From the NCBI RefSeq assembly GCF_007991335.1, contig NZ_BJYD01000002.1, forward strand, positions 1 through 64,000: a DNA stretch of 64,000 nt. The letters run 5' to 3'. The DNA is from Halobacillus faecis. GTDB lineage: Bacteria > Bacillota > Bacilli > Bacillales > Halobacillaceae. The notes under the pieces are model-generated. The model was not told where the DNA came from, searched no databases, and saw nothing but the letters and a program-made list of their open reading frames with translations. The translations under genes and the position numbers were made by a program. Shown here one piece after another: positions 1 to 7,451 of the stretch (position 1 is the stretch's first letter; the number at the start of each line of letters is the position of its first letter).

Positions 1-44
1 CGAAACTGAGTCTTCAAGAAAAGGGAGCTTTAGTTGAAGAAGGT
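1..44. repeat. Distal end of a GC-rich palindromic repeat copy, cut by the window edge
   Basis: The first bases read CGAAACTGAGTCTT and then GGGAGCTTTAGT after a short gap. The same boundary sequence occurs at 17177-17213 and, with one change, at 49656-49690, where it closes full repeat copies. The rest of this copy must lie before the window. No coding capacity is seen. Confidence 0.65.
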
Positions 45-85
45 GGTTTGGGGCGCTAGCTAAAAAAGCCTTGATTTTTGTGGGT

Positions 86-155
86 GCATGCCTTATCCTA
101 GTTTAAGTAGTCATGTCGGCGGAGTTTAGTTGTTGACATGCATCATAAGGCATGC
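86..155. repeat. Nested inverted repeat overlapping the infC promoter
   Basis: A perfect 11-bp inverted repeat, GCATGCCTTAT at 86-96 and ATAAGGCATGC at 145-155, encloses a second one, CATGTC at 112-117 and GACATG at 135-140. The right arm lies between the -35 and -10 hexamers of the infC promoter. It could be an operator or a hairpin in read-through RNA. No T-run follows, so it is not an obvious terminator. Confidence 0.5.
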
Positions 156-164
156 TATTATAAT
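133..164 (+). promoter_or_regulatory. Probable sigma-A promoter of the infC operon
   Basis: TTGACA at 133-138 is followed 17 bases later by TATTAT at 156-161. An overlapping TATAAT at 159-164 would give 20-base spacing. It lies about 215 bases before infC, which leaves room for the long structured leader. Confidence 0.7.
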
Positions 165-195
165 TTAGGTAACTGAATGAACGGATCTAGAGACA

Positions 196-308
196 AGTAG
201 GAGCACCCGCTTCTCACCTGATCGACGCACAGCGCAGTTGGCAGGTCACTTATTCCTTTGATTATTAGGAGTCGTGTGGGTGCAGTATGTGTACCGACAC
301 TTTTTTTA
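196..308 (+). ncRNA. L20-type ribosomal leader with terminator (infC-rpmI-rplT autoregulation)
   Basis: GCACCC at 203-208 can pair with GGGTGC at 278-283, and an internal ACCTG/CAGGT stem lies between them. The second half forms an intrinsic terminator (arms about 274-284 and 290-300, then T7 at 301-307). This matches the architecture of the Bacillota L20 leader, in which excess L20 binds an rRNA-like fold and promotes termination. The class call rests on position and pairing, not on a covariance search. Confidence 0.8.
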
Positions 309-379
309 TTTGCATTAGGAAATCTTGTCGATGACAGATCTCATATAAGTTTTCTAAAATTTGTTGGAGGTGGCTCGAT

Positions 380-898
380 ATTAGCAAGGATAACATGAAC
401 GTTAATGAAAAAATCCGTGCCCGTGAAGTTCGTCTAATCGACGTGAATGGTGAGCAACTTGGAGTTAAATCACGTAACGAAGCTCTTGATATTGCAGCAA
501 ATGCGAATCTTGACCTTGTTATGGTGGCACCAAATGCGAAGCCTCCGGTTTGCCGAGTGATGGACTACGGTAAATATCGTTTCGAGCAGCAAAAGAAAGA
601 GAAAGAAGCTCGCAAGAAACAAACGGTCATCAAAGTTAAAGAAGTTCGTCTCAGCCCAGGGATTGAAGACCACGACTTTAACACAAAACTTCGTAACGCA
701 CGTAAGTTCTTGGAGAAAGGTGACAAAGTGAAAGCATCTGTCCGTTTCCGCGGTCGTGCGATCACACACAAAGAACTTGGACAAAAAGTACTTGAACGCA
801 TGGCGGAAGAGTGCAAAGACATTGCCCAAGTTGAGACCAAGCCTAAAATGGAAGGTCGTAGTATGTTCTTAATGCTTGCTCCTCTTAACGAGAAGTAA
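380..898 (+). CDS. infC: Translation initiation factor IF-3, probably from an AUU start
   Basis: IF-3 binds the 30S subunit, prevents premature 50S joining and proofreads the start codon. The 172-residue product shows the N-domain ([10 protein letters not shown]), the lysine-rich linker ([11 protein letters not shown]) and the C-domain ([13 protein letters not shown]). The first ATG at 395 is 22 bases from the GGAGGTGG at 366-373, too far for initiation. An in-frame ATT at 380 has 6-7 base spacing and adds I-S-K-D-N, which resembles the N-terminus of other Bacillaceae IF-3 proteins. AUU starts are a known feature of infC and allow IF-3 to repress its own synthesis. It is the first gene of the infC-rpmI-rplT operon behind the L20 leader. 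Confidence 0.93.
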   Translation: MSKDNMNVNEKIRAREVRLIDVNGEQLGVKSRNEALDIAANANLDLVMVAPNAKPPVCRVMDYGKYRFEQQKKEKEARKKQTVIKVKEVRLSPGIEDHDFNTKLRNARKFLEKGDKVKASVRFRGRAITHKELGQKVLERMAEECKDIAQVETKPKMEGRSMFLMLAPLNEK

Positions 899-930
899 GG
901 AATTGTATCAAGTTAAAGGAGGAAATTCAC

Positions 931-1128
931 ATGCCAAAAATGAAAACCCATAAAGGTTCTCAAAAACGCTTTAAAAAGACTGGAACAGGTAAGGTGAAAC
1001 GTTCTCACGCTTACACTAGCCACTTGTTCGCGAACAAATCTACAAAACAAAAGCGTAAGTTGCGTAAAGATGCACTAGTTTCTGCTGGAGACTACCGCCG
1101 CATCAAGCACATGCTTCCAAACGACTAA
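931..1128 (+). CDS. rpmI: 50S ribosomal protein L35
   Basis: This 65-residue, very basic protein begins [20 protein letters not shown], the standard L35 opening, and has the family's usual length. L35 is part of the large ribosomal subunit. It starts 32 bases after infC with an AAAGGAGG site and lies 30 bases before rplT, so the three genes form one transcript. Expression should follow the L20-controlled leader upstream. Nothing unusual is seen. Confidence 0.98.
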   Translation: MPKMKTHKGSQKRFKKTGTGKVKRSHAYTSHLFANKSTKQKRKLRKDALVSAGDYRRIKHMLPND

Positions 1129-1158
1129 TATAGATTGATTTAAATAGGAGGGATTCCC

Positions 1159-1515
1159 ATGCCACGAGTAAAAGGTGGAACAGTGACACGCCAACGTCGT
1201 AACCGTGTCCTTAAACTAGCAAAAGGTTATTATGGTTCAAAACATGCACTATTCAAAACTGCAAAACAACAAGTAATGAAGTCAGGTCAGTATGCTTACC
1301 GTGACCGTCGTCAGAAAAAACGCGACTTCCGTAAGCTATGGATCGCTCGTATCAACGCTGCAGCGCGTTTGAACGACATTTCTTACAGCCGTCTAATGCA
1401 CGGTTTGAAGCTTGCAGGTGTTGAAGTTAACCGTAAGATGCTAGCTGATCTTGCTGTAAACGATGAGCAAGGTTTCGCAAGCCTAGCAGAGCAAGCTAAA
1501 TCTGCTCTTAAGTAA
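1159..1515 (+). CDS. rplT: 50S ribosomal protein L20
   Basis: The 118-residue product begins [15 protein letters not shown] and has the basic N-terminal extension and globular C-domain of L20. L20 is needed early in 50S assembly, where it binds 23S rRNA, and in Bacillus it represses its own operon by binding the infC leader. It is the last gene of the operon, and an intrinsic terminator follows 18 bases after the stop codon. Family length and start agree, with an AGGAGG site before the ATG. Confidence 0.98.
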   Translation: MPRVKGGTVTRQRRNRVLKLAKGYYGSKHALFKTAKQQVMKSGQYAYRDRRQKKRDFRKLWIARINAAARLNDISYSRLMHGLKLAGVEVNRKMLADLAVNDEQGFASLAEQAKSALK

Positions 1516-1533
1516 TAAAATGACAGTGATAAA

Positions 1534-1569
1534 GGGCCATTTCCGATCGGTAGGAAATGGCTCTTTTTT
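1534..1569 (+). terminator. Intrinsic terminator of infC-rpmI-rplT
   Basis: GGGCCATTTCC (1534-1544) pairs with GGAAATGGCTC (1553-1563) with one G-U pair, followed by T6. Confidence 0.93.
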
Positions 1570-1668
1570 ATACTCGTAAATTTAGTCATTTACATAGTAC
1601 ATTATTTTGGAAGGTTCATTTTTGAGCCGTTTATTTTACAAATGGTCTAGAGTGGGGGAGGAATTTTT

Positions 1669-1950
1669 ATGGATGTTGTGATCCTTGTTAGTATATATGG
1701 ACTGGTCATCAACCTGGTCCTTTTCATTATGATGGGCGTAGATAAACGTCGTTCTAAAAGAGGGTCCTGGCGTATTGAAGAAAAGAAATTGTGGGGGATA
1801 GCTTTAGCAGGGGGACCTCTTGGGGGATGGATTGGAATGAGTGTATTCAGGCATAAAACGAAACATACCTCCTTCAAACTCGGTTTCCCAATCCTAAGCC
1901 TCTTCTATATCGCTGGAGTGGCCTACCTGGTGCATCGGTTCTATCTCTAG
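1669..1950 (+). CDS. ysdA: DUF1294 family membrane protein (YsdA-like)
   Basis: This 93-residue protein has a hydrophobic N-terminal helix (about residues 4-24), a basic stretch (DKRRSKRGSWR), the GGPLGGWIGM segment and the FRHKTKHTSFK motif, then a second hydrophobic helix near the C-terminus. This arrangement identifies the DUF1294 family, to which B. subtilis YsdA belongs, and ysdA follows rplT there too. Function is unknown; it is probably a small cytoplasmic-membrane protein. A GGGGGAGG site precedes the ATG. The next gene starts 38 bases later and may be co-transcribed. Confidence 0.85.
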   Translation: MDVVILVSIYGLVINLVLFIMMGVDKRRSKRGSWRIEEKKLWGIALAGGPLGGWIGMSVFRHKTKHTSFKLGFPILSLFYIAGVAYLVHRFYL

Positions 1951-1988
1951 CTACTCTGTCATATTATGTAGACAGGGAGGGGGATGAG

Positions 1989-2561
1989 ATGGGCGAAACA
2001 ACAAGTGCCATTTTTGCATGGTTAGAACATCAAGAAGCCTGGGCACCGCTCTTATTTATCGCTATTCATTTATTGCGTCCTTTTTTGTTTTTACCTGTTA
2101 TGCTCGTTTGTATCACGGGTGGCGTTTTGTTTGGTCCGATTGCTGGAAGTGCCTATTCGGTGGTGGGTACAATGCTTTCTAGTTTATTGTTTTATCGCAC
2201 CATCAGGCTCGTTCCTTCTGGCTTTAAGAAATTGAGATCCTTAAAAGAAAAATGGTTGAATAAGAACTCTCATTTGACGGTAAAACAGGTCGCAGTCTTA
2301 AGACTTGTACCTTTTATTCATTTTCATTTACTTTCATACTGTTTATTGGAAATCAGTGCAGACTTTAAAGAATATGCGAAATCATCCTTGTTTGCAAACT
2401 TGCCTTTGGCCGTTGTTTATACGTCTGTGGGACAATGGATATCCTTGTTTTCCATTCCAATGATGATTCTCTTTTCGGGAGCTTTGATTGGGGTATGTTT
2501 CTTGATACGCAAAAAATATGAAGTTTTTTTATGGAGGGACTTTTTCCAGACGAGTCCATAA
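1989..2561 (+). CDS. TVP38/TMEM64 (VTT domain) family membrane protein
   Basis: The 190-residue product has about five hydrophobic segments. Residues 20-90 (PFLFLPVMLVCITGGVLFGP ... AGSAYSVVGTMLSS) match the SNARE-associated/VTT domain of the DedA-TVP38 superfamily, and RLVPFIHFHLLSY corresponds to the conserved R-hp-hp-P re-entrant region. Members are linked to lipid scrambling or small-molecule transport across the membrane, but the substrate here cannot be read from sequence. The start is supported by GGGAGGGGG before the ATG. It converges on ysdB and shares the bidirectional terminator just after its stop. Confidence 0.8.
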   Translation: MGETTSAIFAWLEHQEAWAPLLFIAIHLLRPFLFLPVMLVCITGGVLFGPIAGSAYSVVGTMLSSLLFYRTIRLVPSGFKKLRSLKEKWLNKNSHLTVKQVAVLRLVPFIHFHLLSYCLLEISADFKEYAKSSLFANLPLAVVYTSVGQWISLFSIPMMILFSGALIGVCFLIRKKYEVFLWRDFFQTSP

Positions 2562-2565
2562 AGGA

Positions 2566-2596
2566 AAGCCTCACTCAAAGGAGTGAGGCTTTTTTT
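2566..2596. terminator. Bidirectional terminator between the VTT gene and ysdB
   Basis: AAGCCTCACTC (2566-2576) pairs with GAGTGAGGCTT (2581-2591) and is followed by a T-run on the plus strand. The minus strand has a shorter T-run. The hairpin also encodes the last residues and stop of ysdB. Confidence 0.9.
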
Positions 2597-3005
2597 CATC
2601 GTGATTCTTTAATGGCTGAATGATTAATCGGTTCATTGGATGTTTCCACTCGATGGAAGCATAAGGGTATCGAATCAATATTTCTTTTTCCATAAAATAA
2701 AGATCTTCTCTGTCCAGGCCCTGTAACTTTTCAGGGTTGTGTACACTCACGCTAATGTTAATGACTTCAAACGAATCCTCTGTGGTTCCTAAGTATTTCT
2801 CTCCTTCAAAGACATGTCCTTTTAGCGTCATCAAGAAGTTCTCTTTTGTATTCTCTTTGTTATCATGAAAGTAAAATTGTTTTTTGTCTCTGGCAAGCTC
2901 TAATTTTCTCTTTGGATTGACTATGAATTTATAGGCGGTATAAATAATGAAGGCTATGGCAATCAGTAAGAGCAACCGGAATAATAGGATGATCATTTCT
3001 TTCAT
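2571..3005 (-). CDS. ysdB: YsdB family protein, sigma-W-associated
   Basis: The 144-residue protein has one N-terminal transmembrane helix (about residues 5-26), then a soluble domain with NPKRKLELARDKKQFYF, VFEGEKYLGT and the end-region motif RYPYASIEWKHP. These match B. subtilis YsdB, a conserved protein of unknown biochemical role whose gene belongs to the sigma-W envelope-stress regulon. A promoter of the sigma-W type lies about 30-55 bases upstream on this strand, which supports the assignment independently. The start has a GGGAG site. The last codons lie within the terminator hairpin shared with the convergent neighbour. Confidence 0.82.
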   Translation of the reverse strand: MKEMIILLFRLLLLIAIAFIIYTAYKFIVNPKRKLELARDKKQFYFHDNKENTKENFLMTLKGHVFEGEKYLGTTEDSFEVINISVSVHNPEKLQGLDREDLYFMEKEILIRYPYASIEWKHPMNRLIIQPLKNHDEKKPHSFE

Positions 3006-3033
3006 CTCCCTGTAAACTGTTCTTTTGCTTCCA

Positions 3034-3060
3034 TACGGATGAACGTATCCTTTTGTTTCA
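3034..3060 (-). promoter_or_regulatory. ECF/sigma-W-type promoter of ysdB
   Basis: On the minus strand TGAAAC (3060-3055) is followed after 17 bases by CGTA (3037-3034). TGAAAC-N16/17-CGTA is the established sigma-W pattern, and ysdB is a known sigma-W target in B. subtilis. Confidence 0.72.
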
Positions 3061-3265
3061 AAAAATGATACATTTAATTAGAAAATTTTTTATATGTCTC
3101 TGCTTGATGCTTATGCTGATGATTCAAGCATGTGGCAGGAGTGTTCATTTTCAAGATGTTCGTGAGGGTTCTAAGGCACCGGGAAAAGGTTCGTCTTGCT
3201 CCGGCGTCCAGACACTTCACTCATAAGCAGAACAGTAAAAAGGCAGTATGAAGGAGAGATCGATC

Positions 3266-3748
3266 ATGAATTGGGCAAGTTTGTATGATATGCAGCGAAA
3301 ATTAGATCATTATATAGAACGGCAGCACAGGATTGAAAGAGGACAAAAAGTTGAGGAAAAAGTATTGGCTCTGCTTGTCGAGTTAGGGGAGCTCGCAAAT
3401 GAAACCAGATGCTTTAAGTTTTGGAGTACGAAAGGGCCGAGTGACAAATCTGTGATATTGGAAGAGTATGTGGATGGAGTCCATTTCCTCCTTTCTTTAG
3501 GTTTGGATCTACAGTATCGTTATACATCAACTGAACTCGTGGAATCCGATTCCCAGACAACAGCTTTTCTATCTGTCTATTCTTCGATTGAAAATTTGAG
3601 GATGGAAAAGGACGAACAATCCTATGTAAAAGCTTTTTATGATTATTTAATACTTGGACTTACGTTAGGAATCACTGAGAAAGAATTGATTGAAGCGTAC
3701 GAAAGGAAAAATGCTATCAATTTTGAACGGCAAGATAAAGGGTATTGA
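3266..3748 (+). CDS. Dimeric dUTPase-like protein (dUTPase_2, all-alpha NTP pyrophosphatase)
   Basis: This 160-residue helical protein carries the two metal-binding blocks of the all-alpha NTP pyrophosphatases: EEKVLALLVELGELANE (with the E-x-x-E pattern) and ILEEYVDGVHFLLSLG (E-x-x-D). That fits the dimeric dUTPase family, which hydrolyses dUTP to dUMP and PPi and keeps uracil out of DNA. I start it at ATG 3266, nine bases after AAGGAG at 3251-3256. An in-frame ATG at 3248 overlaps that site and is unlikely. The gene stands alone between divergent ysdB and the M42 peptidase. Substrate specificity is inferred from family. Confidence 0.85.
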   Translation: MNWASLYDMQRKLDHYIERQHRIERGQKVEEKVLALLVELGELANETRCFKFWSTKGPSDKSVILEEYVDGVHFLLSLGLDLQYRYTSTELVESDSQTTAFLSVYSSIENLRMEKDEQSYVKAFYDYLILGLTLGITEKELIEAYERKNAINFERQDKGY

Positions 3749-3768
3749 TGGTCAGGAAACTGAATTTT

Positions 3769-3797
3769 TTGTGAAATCGCTTCAAAAGGTATATAAT
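3769..3797 (+). promoter_or_regulatory. Sigma-A-like promoter of the M42 peptidase gene
   Basis: TTGTGA (3769-3774), 17-base spacer, TATAAT (3792-3797). The ATG follows 35 bases later. Confidence 0.6.
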
Positions 3798-3831
3798 ATC
3801 CATTGGATAGGAAAAGGAGGAATGATTACAT

Positions 3832-4917
3832 ATGGCTAAAAAAGATGAAACACTGCAAATGTTAAAGGATTTGACGGATGCTAAAGGCGTTCCTGGTAAT
3901 GAGCGGGAAGCACGTGATGTGATGAAGCAGTACATCGCTCCTTACGCAGATGAAGTGTTTACAGATAATTTAGGCAGTTTAATCGCGAAAAAGGTAGGAA
4001 ATAAAAAAGGCCCGAGCGTTATGGTAGCAGGTCACTTGGATGAGGTAGGCTTCATGGTTACCCGTATTGATGACAATGGCTATATTTATTTCCAAACTGT
4101 CGGAGGCTGGTGGAGCCAAGTAATGCTTGCCCAGCGTGTGACTATTATGACACGTAATGGAGATTTGACAGGGGTTATTGGATCTAAACCACCACATATC
4201 CTGCCTCCGGAGCAACGGAAAAAAGCGGTAGACATTAAAGACATGTTCATCGATATTGGTGCATCAAGCAAAGAAGAAGCGATGGAATTTGGAGTGAAAC
4301 CAGGAGATTCAGTTGTTCCGTACTTTGAATTCACCCAAATGAAAAACGAGAAAATGCTTCTTGCCAAAGCTTGGGACAACCGTATTGGTTGTGCGATCGC
4401 TATTGAGGTATTGAAGCAGTTGAAAGGTGAAAAACATCCGAATATCGTCTATGGTGTTGGAACCGTTCAGGAAGAAGTGGGTCTTCGTGGAGCACGTACG
4501 TCTGCGAATGTGATTAACCCGGATATTGCTTTTGGTGTTGACGTTGGAATTGCTGGTGATACACCTGGCGTGTCAGACAAAGATGCCTCAAGCAAGATGG
4601 GCGAAGGTCCTCAAATCATCCTTTATGATGCTTCTATGATTTCACATAAAGGTCTTCGGGATTTTGTAACAGACACGGCCGATGCCAATGAGATTCCATA
4701 CCAATTTGATTCTCTTGCAGGCGGTGGAACGGACTCTGGTGCGATTCATTTAAGTCATGATGGTGTTCCTGCATTGTCCATTACGATCGCAACACGCTAC
4801 ATCCACTCCCATGCAGCAATGCTTCACCGTGATGACTTTGAAAATGCGGTACGTTTAATTGTTGAAGTCATAAAAGGCCTTGATGCAGATAAAGTGCAGG
4901 AAATAACATTTAACTAA
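3832..4917 (+). CDS. ysdC: M42 family metallopeptidase (YsdC-like aminopeptidase)
   Basis: The 361-residue protein is a cytosolic M42 aminopeptidase of the glucanase/TET type, which removes N-terminal residues from peptides. The two-metal site is visible: H68 and D70 in AGHLDEVG, bridging D182 in KAWDNRIGC, catalytic and ligand E214/E215 in [11 protein letters not shown]237 in [10 protein letters not shown], and the terminal histidine in [10 protein letters not shown]. Length is normal for M42. A strong AAAGGAGG site and a sigma-A-like promoter precede it. It is followed by a bidirectional terminator shared with sspI. All key residues are intact. Confidence 0.93.
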   Translation: MAKKDETLQMLKDLTDAKGVPGNEREARDVMKQYIAPYADEVFTDNLGSLIAKKVGNKKGPSVMVAGHLDEVGFMVTRIDDNGYIYFQTVGGWWSQVMLAQRVTIMTRNGDLTGVIGSKPPHILPPEQRKKAVDIKDMFIDIGASSKEEAMEFGVKPGDSVVPYFEFTQMKNEKMLLAKAWDNRIGCAIAIEVLKQLKGEKHPNIVYGVGTVQEEVGLRGARTSANVINPDIAFGVDVGIAGDTPGVSDKDASSKMGEGPQIILYDASMISHKGLRDFVTDTADANEIPYQFDSLAGGGTDSGAIHLSHDGVPALSITIATRYIHSHAAMLHRDDFENAVRLIVEVIKGLDADKVQEITFN

Positions 4918-4929
4918 TGCAATGATGTA

Positions 4930-4960
4930 AAAAGCCAACCTTCTTCAGGTTGGCTTTTTA
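4930..4960. terminator. Bidirectional terminator between ysdC and sspI
   Basis: AAAAGCCAACC (4930-4940) and GGTTGGCTTTT (4948-4958) form a perfect stem with A and T runs on the two sides. Confidence 0.92.
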
Positions 4961-5176
4961 TTATTGATTTTGCTTCAATCCCTGCTCTAAAGTATCCAGA
5001 ATTTCTTGTCTTTCTTGTTCATCGGATTCTTTCCATAACATTTCAAAAAAAACACCAAGGCCGGGAAGCATTTTTTCTTCTCCTTTTTGCAAGGCATCAT
5101 CGATTGTTGCTTCTAATTGTTCGGCATTATGTCCGCTAACGTTAGAAAGAATCGCTGCTCTTAAGTTCAAGTTCAT
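4961..5176 (-). CDS. sspI: Small acid-soluble spore protein SspI
   Basis: The 71-residue protein begins [17 protein letters not shown] and contains [17 protein letters not shown], the hallmark of SspI, a minor SASP found in the spore core. In Bacillus it is made only in the forespore under sigma-G. A strong AAAGGAGGT site lies ten bases before the ATG. I looked for a sigma-G promoter between 5177 and 5290 and saw none convincing. The gene is convergent with ysdC and divergent from ysgA, as in related genomes. It is direct evidence that the host sporulates. Confidence 0.95.
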   Translation of the reverse strand: MNLNLRAAILSNVSGHNAEQLEATIDDALQKGEEKMLPGLGVFFEMLWKESDEQERQEILDTLEQGLKQNQ

Positions 5177-5291
5177 GGATCATTCAACCTCCTTTTCTGC
5201 ATAACTTCGCGAATATTCTTCTTTAGTTTGACCAACCATGGTCCTGCTATGTATGATGAATGAGAAATAAACACGTAAATGAGGGACTACT

Positions 5292-6026
5292 ATGTTAACT
5301 TCCTTACAAAATACAAAGGTGAAGGAATGGAAAAAACTACATAAACGCAAATATAGAAATCAAACAGGAACCTTTATTGTAGAAGGTTTTCATCTCGTAG
5401 AAGAGGTGTTAAAAAGCGATTGGGAAATCGTTGAAATGATTGTTCGTGAAGGAACGGATTTTTCGACCCCCACAGATATTCCTACGGTAATGGTGAATGA
5501 TGTTGTGTTTCAGGCTATTTCAGAAACTGAAACACCTCAAGGTATTGCAGCAGTCGTCAAACAGAAGGAATCATCTGTAGATCAAGCCGCATTAACTTTA
5601 ATGCTTGACTCCGTGCAGGATCCTGGGAATGTAGGTACACTGATCCGGACAGCCGATGCAGCAGGTTTCGACCAGGTGATTTTAGGTTCAGGTACCGTTG
5701 ATGTTTACAATGATAAAGTCATCCGGGCTACACAGGGATCCATTTTTCATATCCCTGTCCTCTCAGGAGAGCTAGAAGAGTTTATAGAACCAATGAAAAG
5801 AGATGGGGTTCAGATTCTGGCTTCTGCTCTTAAGGATGCTGTTCCTTTTCAACAACTGCAAGCTCCTTCTAAAGCTGCGCTCATTGTAGGGAATGAAGGA
5901 CAGGGGATTCAGGAGAATCTTTTAACCCAAGCTGATCAACGGGTCTATATTCCGATATATGGACAGGCGGAGTCTCTGAATGTAGGGATTGCTGGTGCTG
6001 TTCTTATGTATCATTTAAAGGGATGA
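5292..6026 (+). CDS. ysgA: TrmH/SpoU family RNA 2'-O-ribose methyltransferase (YsgA-like)
   Basis: The 244-residue protein has an N-terminal substrate-binding domain (about 1-95) and a SPOUT methylase domain. The three SpoU motifs are clear: LDSVQDPGNVGTLIRTADAA, IVGNEGQGI, and IPIYGQAESLNVGIAGAVLM. Such enzymes transfer methyl from SAM to ribose 2'-OH in rRNA or tRNA. YsgA homologues are annotated as 23S rRNA methylases, but the exact site cannot be told from sequence. The gene lies just before the pheST T-box, as in B. subtilis. The ribosome site (GAGGG) is modest. Confidence 0.9.
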   Translation: MLTSLQNTKVKEWKKLHKRKYRNQTGTFIVEGFHLVEEVLKSDWEIVEMIVREGTDFSTPTDIPTVMVNDVVFQAISETETPQGIAAVVKQKESSVDQAALTLMLDSVQDPGNVGTLIRTADAAGFDQVILGSGTVDVYNDKVIRATQGSIFHIPVLSGELEEFIEPMKRDGVQILASALKDAVPFQQLQAPSKAALIVGNEGQGIQENLLTQADQRVYIPIYGQAESLNVGIAGAVLMYHLKG

Positions 6027-6077
6027 GGTTGCATCCATAACCTTCTTTGACTATAATATATTCAGTTGATAAAAATT

Positions 6078-6320
6078 TAAAAGTGAAAAGCTTAGATAGA
6101 GCAAAGTAGATGAATGTAGATCGTTATAGGGAGGAAGCATCTTGGACTGGAAGTGCTTCTAACGTGGCAGGTATCGAAATTTCACTCTGGAGCTGGCCAT
6201 AGGCCCGGATTTTATCCGTTATTTTCATCAAAGTGGGCACATGTCATTGTGCCAACAAGGGTGGTACCGCGAAACGACCATACAAGTCTCGTCCCTTTTC
6301 TAAGGGAGGGGGCTTTTTTT
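6078..6320 (+). ncRNA. T-box leader of pheST (tRNA-Phe sensing)
   Basis: The conserved T-box AAGGGTGGTACCGCG is at 6257-6271. A Stem I region with GATAGAGCAAAGTAGA lies near 6095-6111, and an intrinsic terminator ends in T7 at 6314-6320. A TTC at 6181-6183, just before the 3' strand of Stem I, is a plausible phenylalanine specifier. Uncharged tRNA-Phe should stabilise the antiterminator and allow pheST transcription. Confidence 0.92.
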
Positions 6321-6401
6321 ATTTTCCTGCCGTTCATACAGTTAAGAATTTCAACAAAAGGAAGGAAAATAGAACGATACGATTTAAAGGAGGAAAAAAG
6401 C

Positions 6402-7436
6402 ATGAAGGAACGTTTAGAAGAGCTGCAACAGGAAGCTCTGGCGAAAGTTGAACAGGCGGATTCAGTTCAAGGCTTGAAAGATGTAAAAGTCGAGTACTTA
6501 GGGAAAAAAGGTCCGATTACAGAAGTTCTTAGAGGAATGGGGAAATTGTCTAAAGAAGAGCGTCCGGTCATCGGTCAATTGGCTAATGATGTACGTGAAA
6601 GTATTGCGCAAGCCATTGAGACCAAGCAAACAGCGCTTGAGGATGCGGAACTAGAAAAGCAATTGGAAGAAGAAAGCATTGATGTGACACTCCCTGCTCG
6701 TCCTGTAAAAGTCGGCGGGCCTCACTTATTGACGAGCATCGTAGAAGAAATTGAAGACCTCTTCATCGGTATGGGCTTTGAAATCAAAGAAGGACCTGAA
6801 GTGGAGACAGATTATTACAACTTTGAAGCATTGAATCTTCCGAAAGGCCACCCGGCTAGGGATATGCAGGATTCTTTCTATGTTACGGAAGAACTTTTAA
6901 TGCGTACCCATACGTCTCCTGTTCAAGCACGGACAATGGGAGCTAAAGATGGCAGTGAACCCGTCAAAATGATCTGTCCTGGTAAAGTGTACCGTCGTGA
7001 CACAGATGATGCTACGCACTCTCACCAATTTACACAAATTGAGGGTCTTTTAGTTGATAAAAACGTCCGAATGAGCGATTTGAAGGGCGTGCTGAATGCC
7101 TTCGCGAAGCAAATGTTCGGAGCGGATCGTGAAATCCGTCTGCGTCCAAGCTTCTTCCCATTCACAGAGCCATCTGTAGAAATGGATATCTCCTGCAAAG
7201 TTTGTGGAGGTAAAGGCTGCTCGGTATGCAAAGGCACCGGCTGGATTGAAATTCTCGGTGGGGGAATGGTTCATCCGAACGTGCTTGAAATGGCAGGCTA
7301 TGATCCGAAAGAATATTCCGGATTTGCATTCGGTATGGGGCCAGAGCGAATCGCCATGTTGAAATATGGAGTGGATGATATCCGTCACTTCTACACGAAT
7401 GATGTTCGATTCTTAGAACAGTATCACAAGGCTTAA
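6402..7436 (+). CDS. pheS: Phenylalanyl-tRNA synthetase alpha subunit
   Basis: The 344-residue product is the catalytic alpha chain of the alpha2-beta2 enzyme that charges tRNA-Phe. It has the N-terminal coiled coil (about 1-85), the class II catalytic core with [10 protein letters not shown] (motif 2 region) and the motif 3 stretch [14 protein letters not shown], plus the cysteine pairs of [17 protein letters not shown]. The start is ATG 6402 after AAAGGAGG. The reading frame is open for a further 83 codons upstream, but that stretch is the T-box RNA and not coding. pheT follows after 15 bases. Confidence 0.97.
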   Translation: MKERLEELQQEALAKVEQADSVQGLKDVKVEYLGKKGPITEVLRGMGKLSKEERPVIGQLANDVRESIAQAIETKQTALEDAELEKQLEEESIDVTLPARPVKVGGPHLLTSIVEEIEDLFIGMGFEIKEGPEVETDYYNFEALNLPKGHPARDMQDSFYVTEELLMRTHTSPVQARTMGAKDGSEPVKMICPGKVYRRDTDDATHSHQFTQIEGLLVDKNVRMSDLKGVLNAFAKQMFGADREIRLRPSFFPFTEPSVEMDISCKVCGGKGCSVCKGTGWIEILGGGMVHPNVLEMAGYDPKEYSGFAFGMGPERIAMLKYGVDDIRHFYTNDVRFLEQYHKA

Positions 7437-7451
7437 AGGAGGAATAAAACC

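Noticed and set aside
6153-6401. N-terminal extension of pheS by 83 codons
   Set aside because: The stretch is the T-box RNA with its terminator. The ribosome site and family length support ATG 6402.
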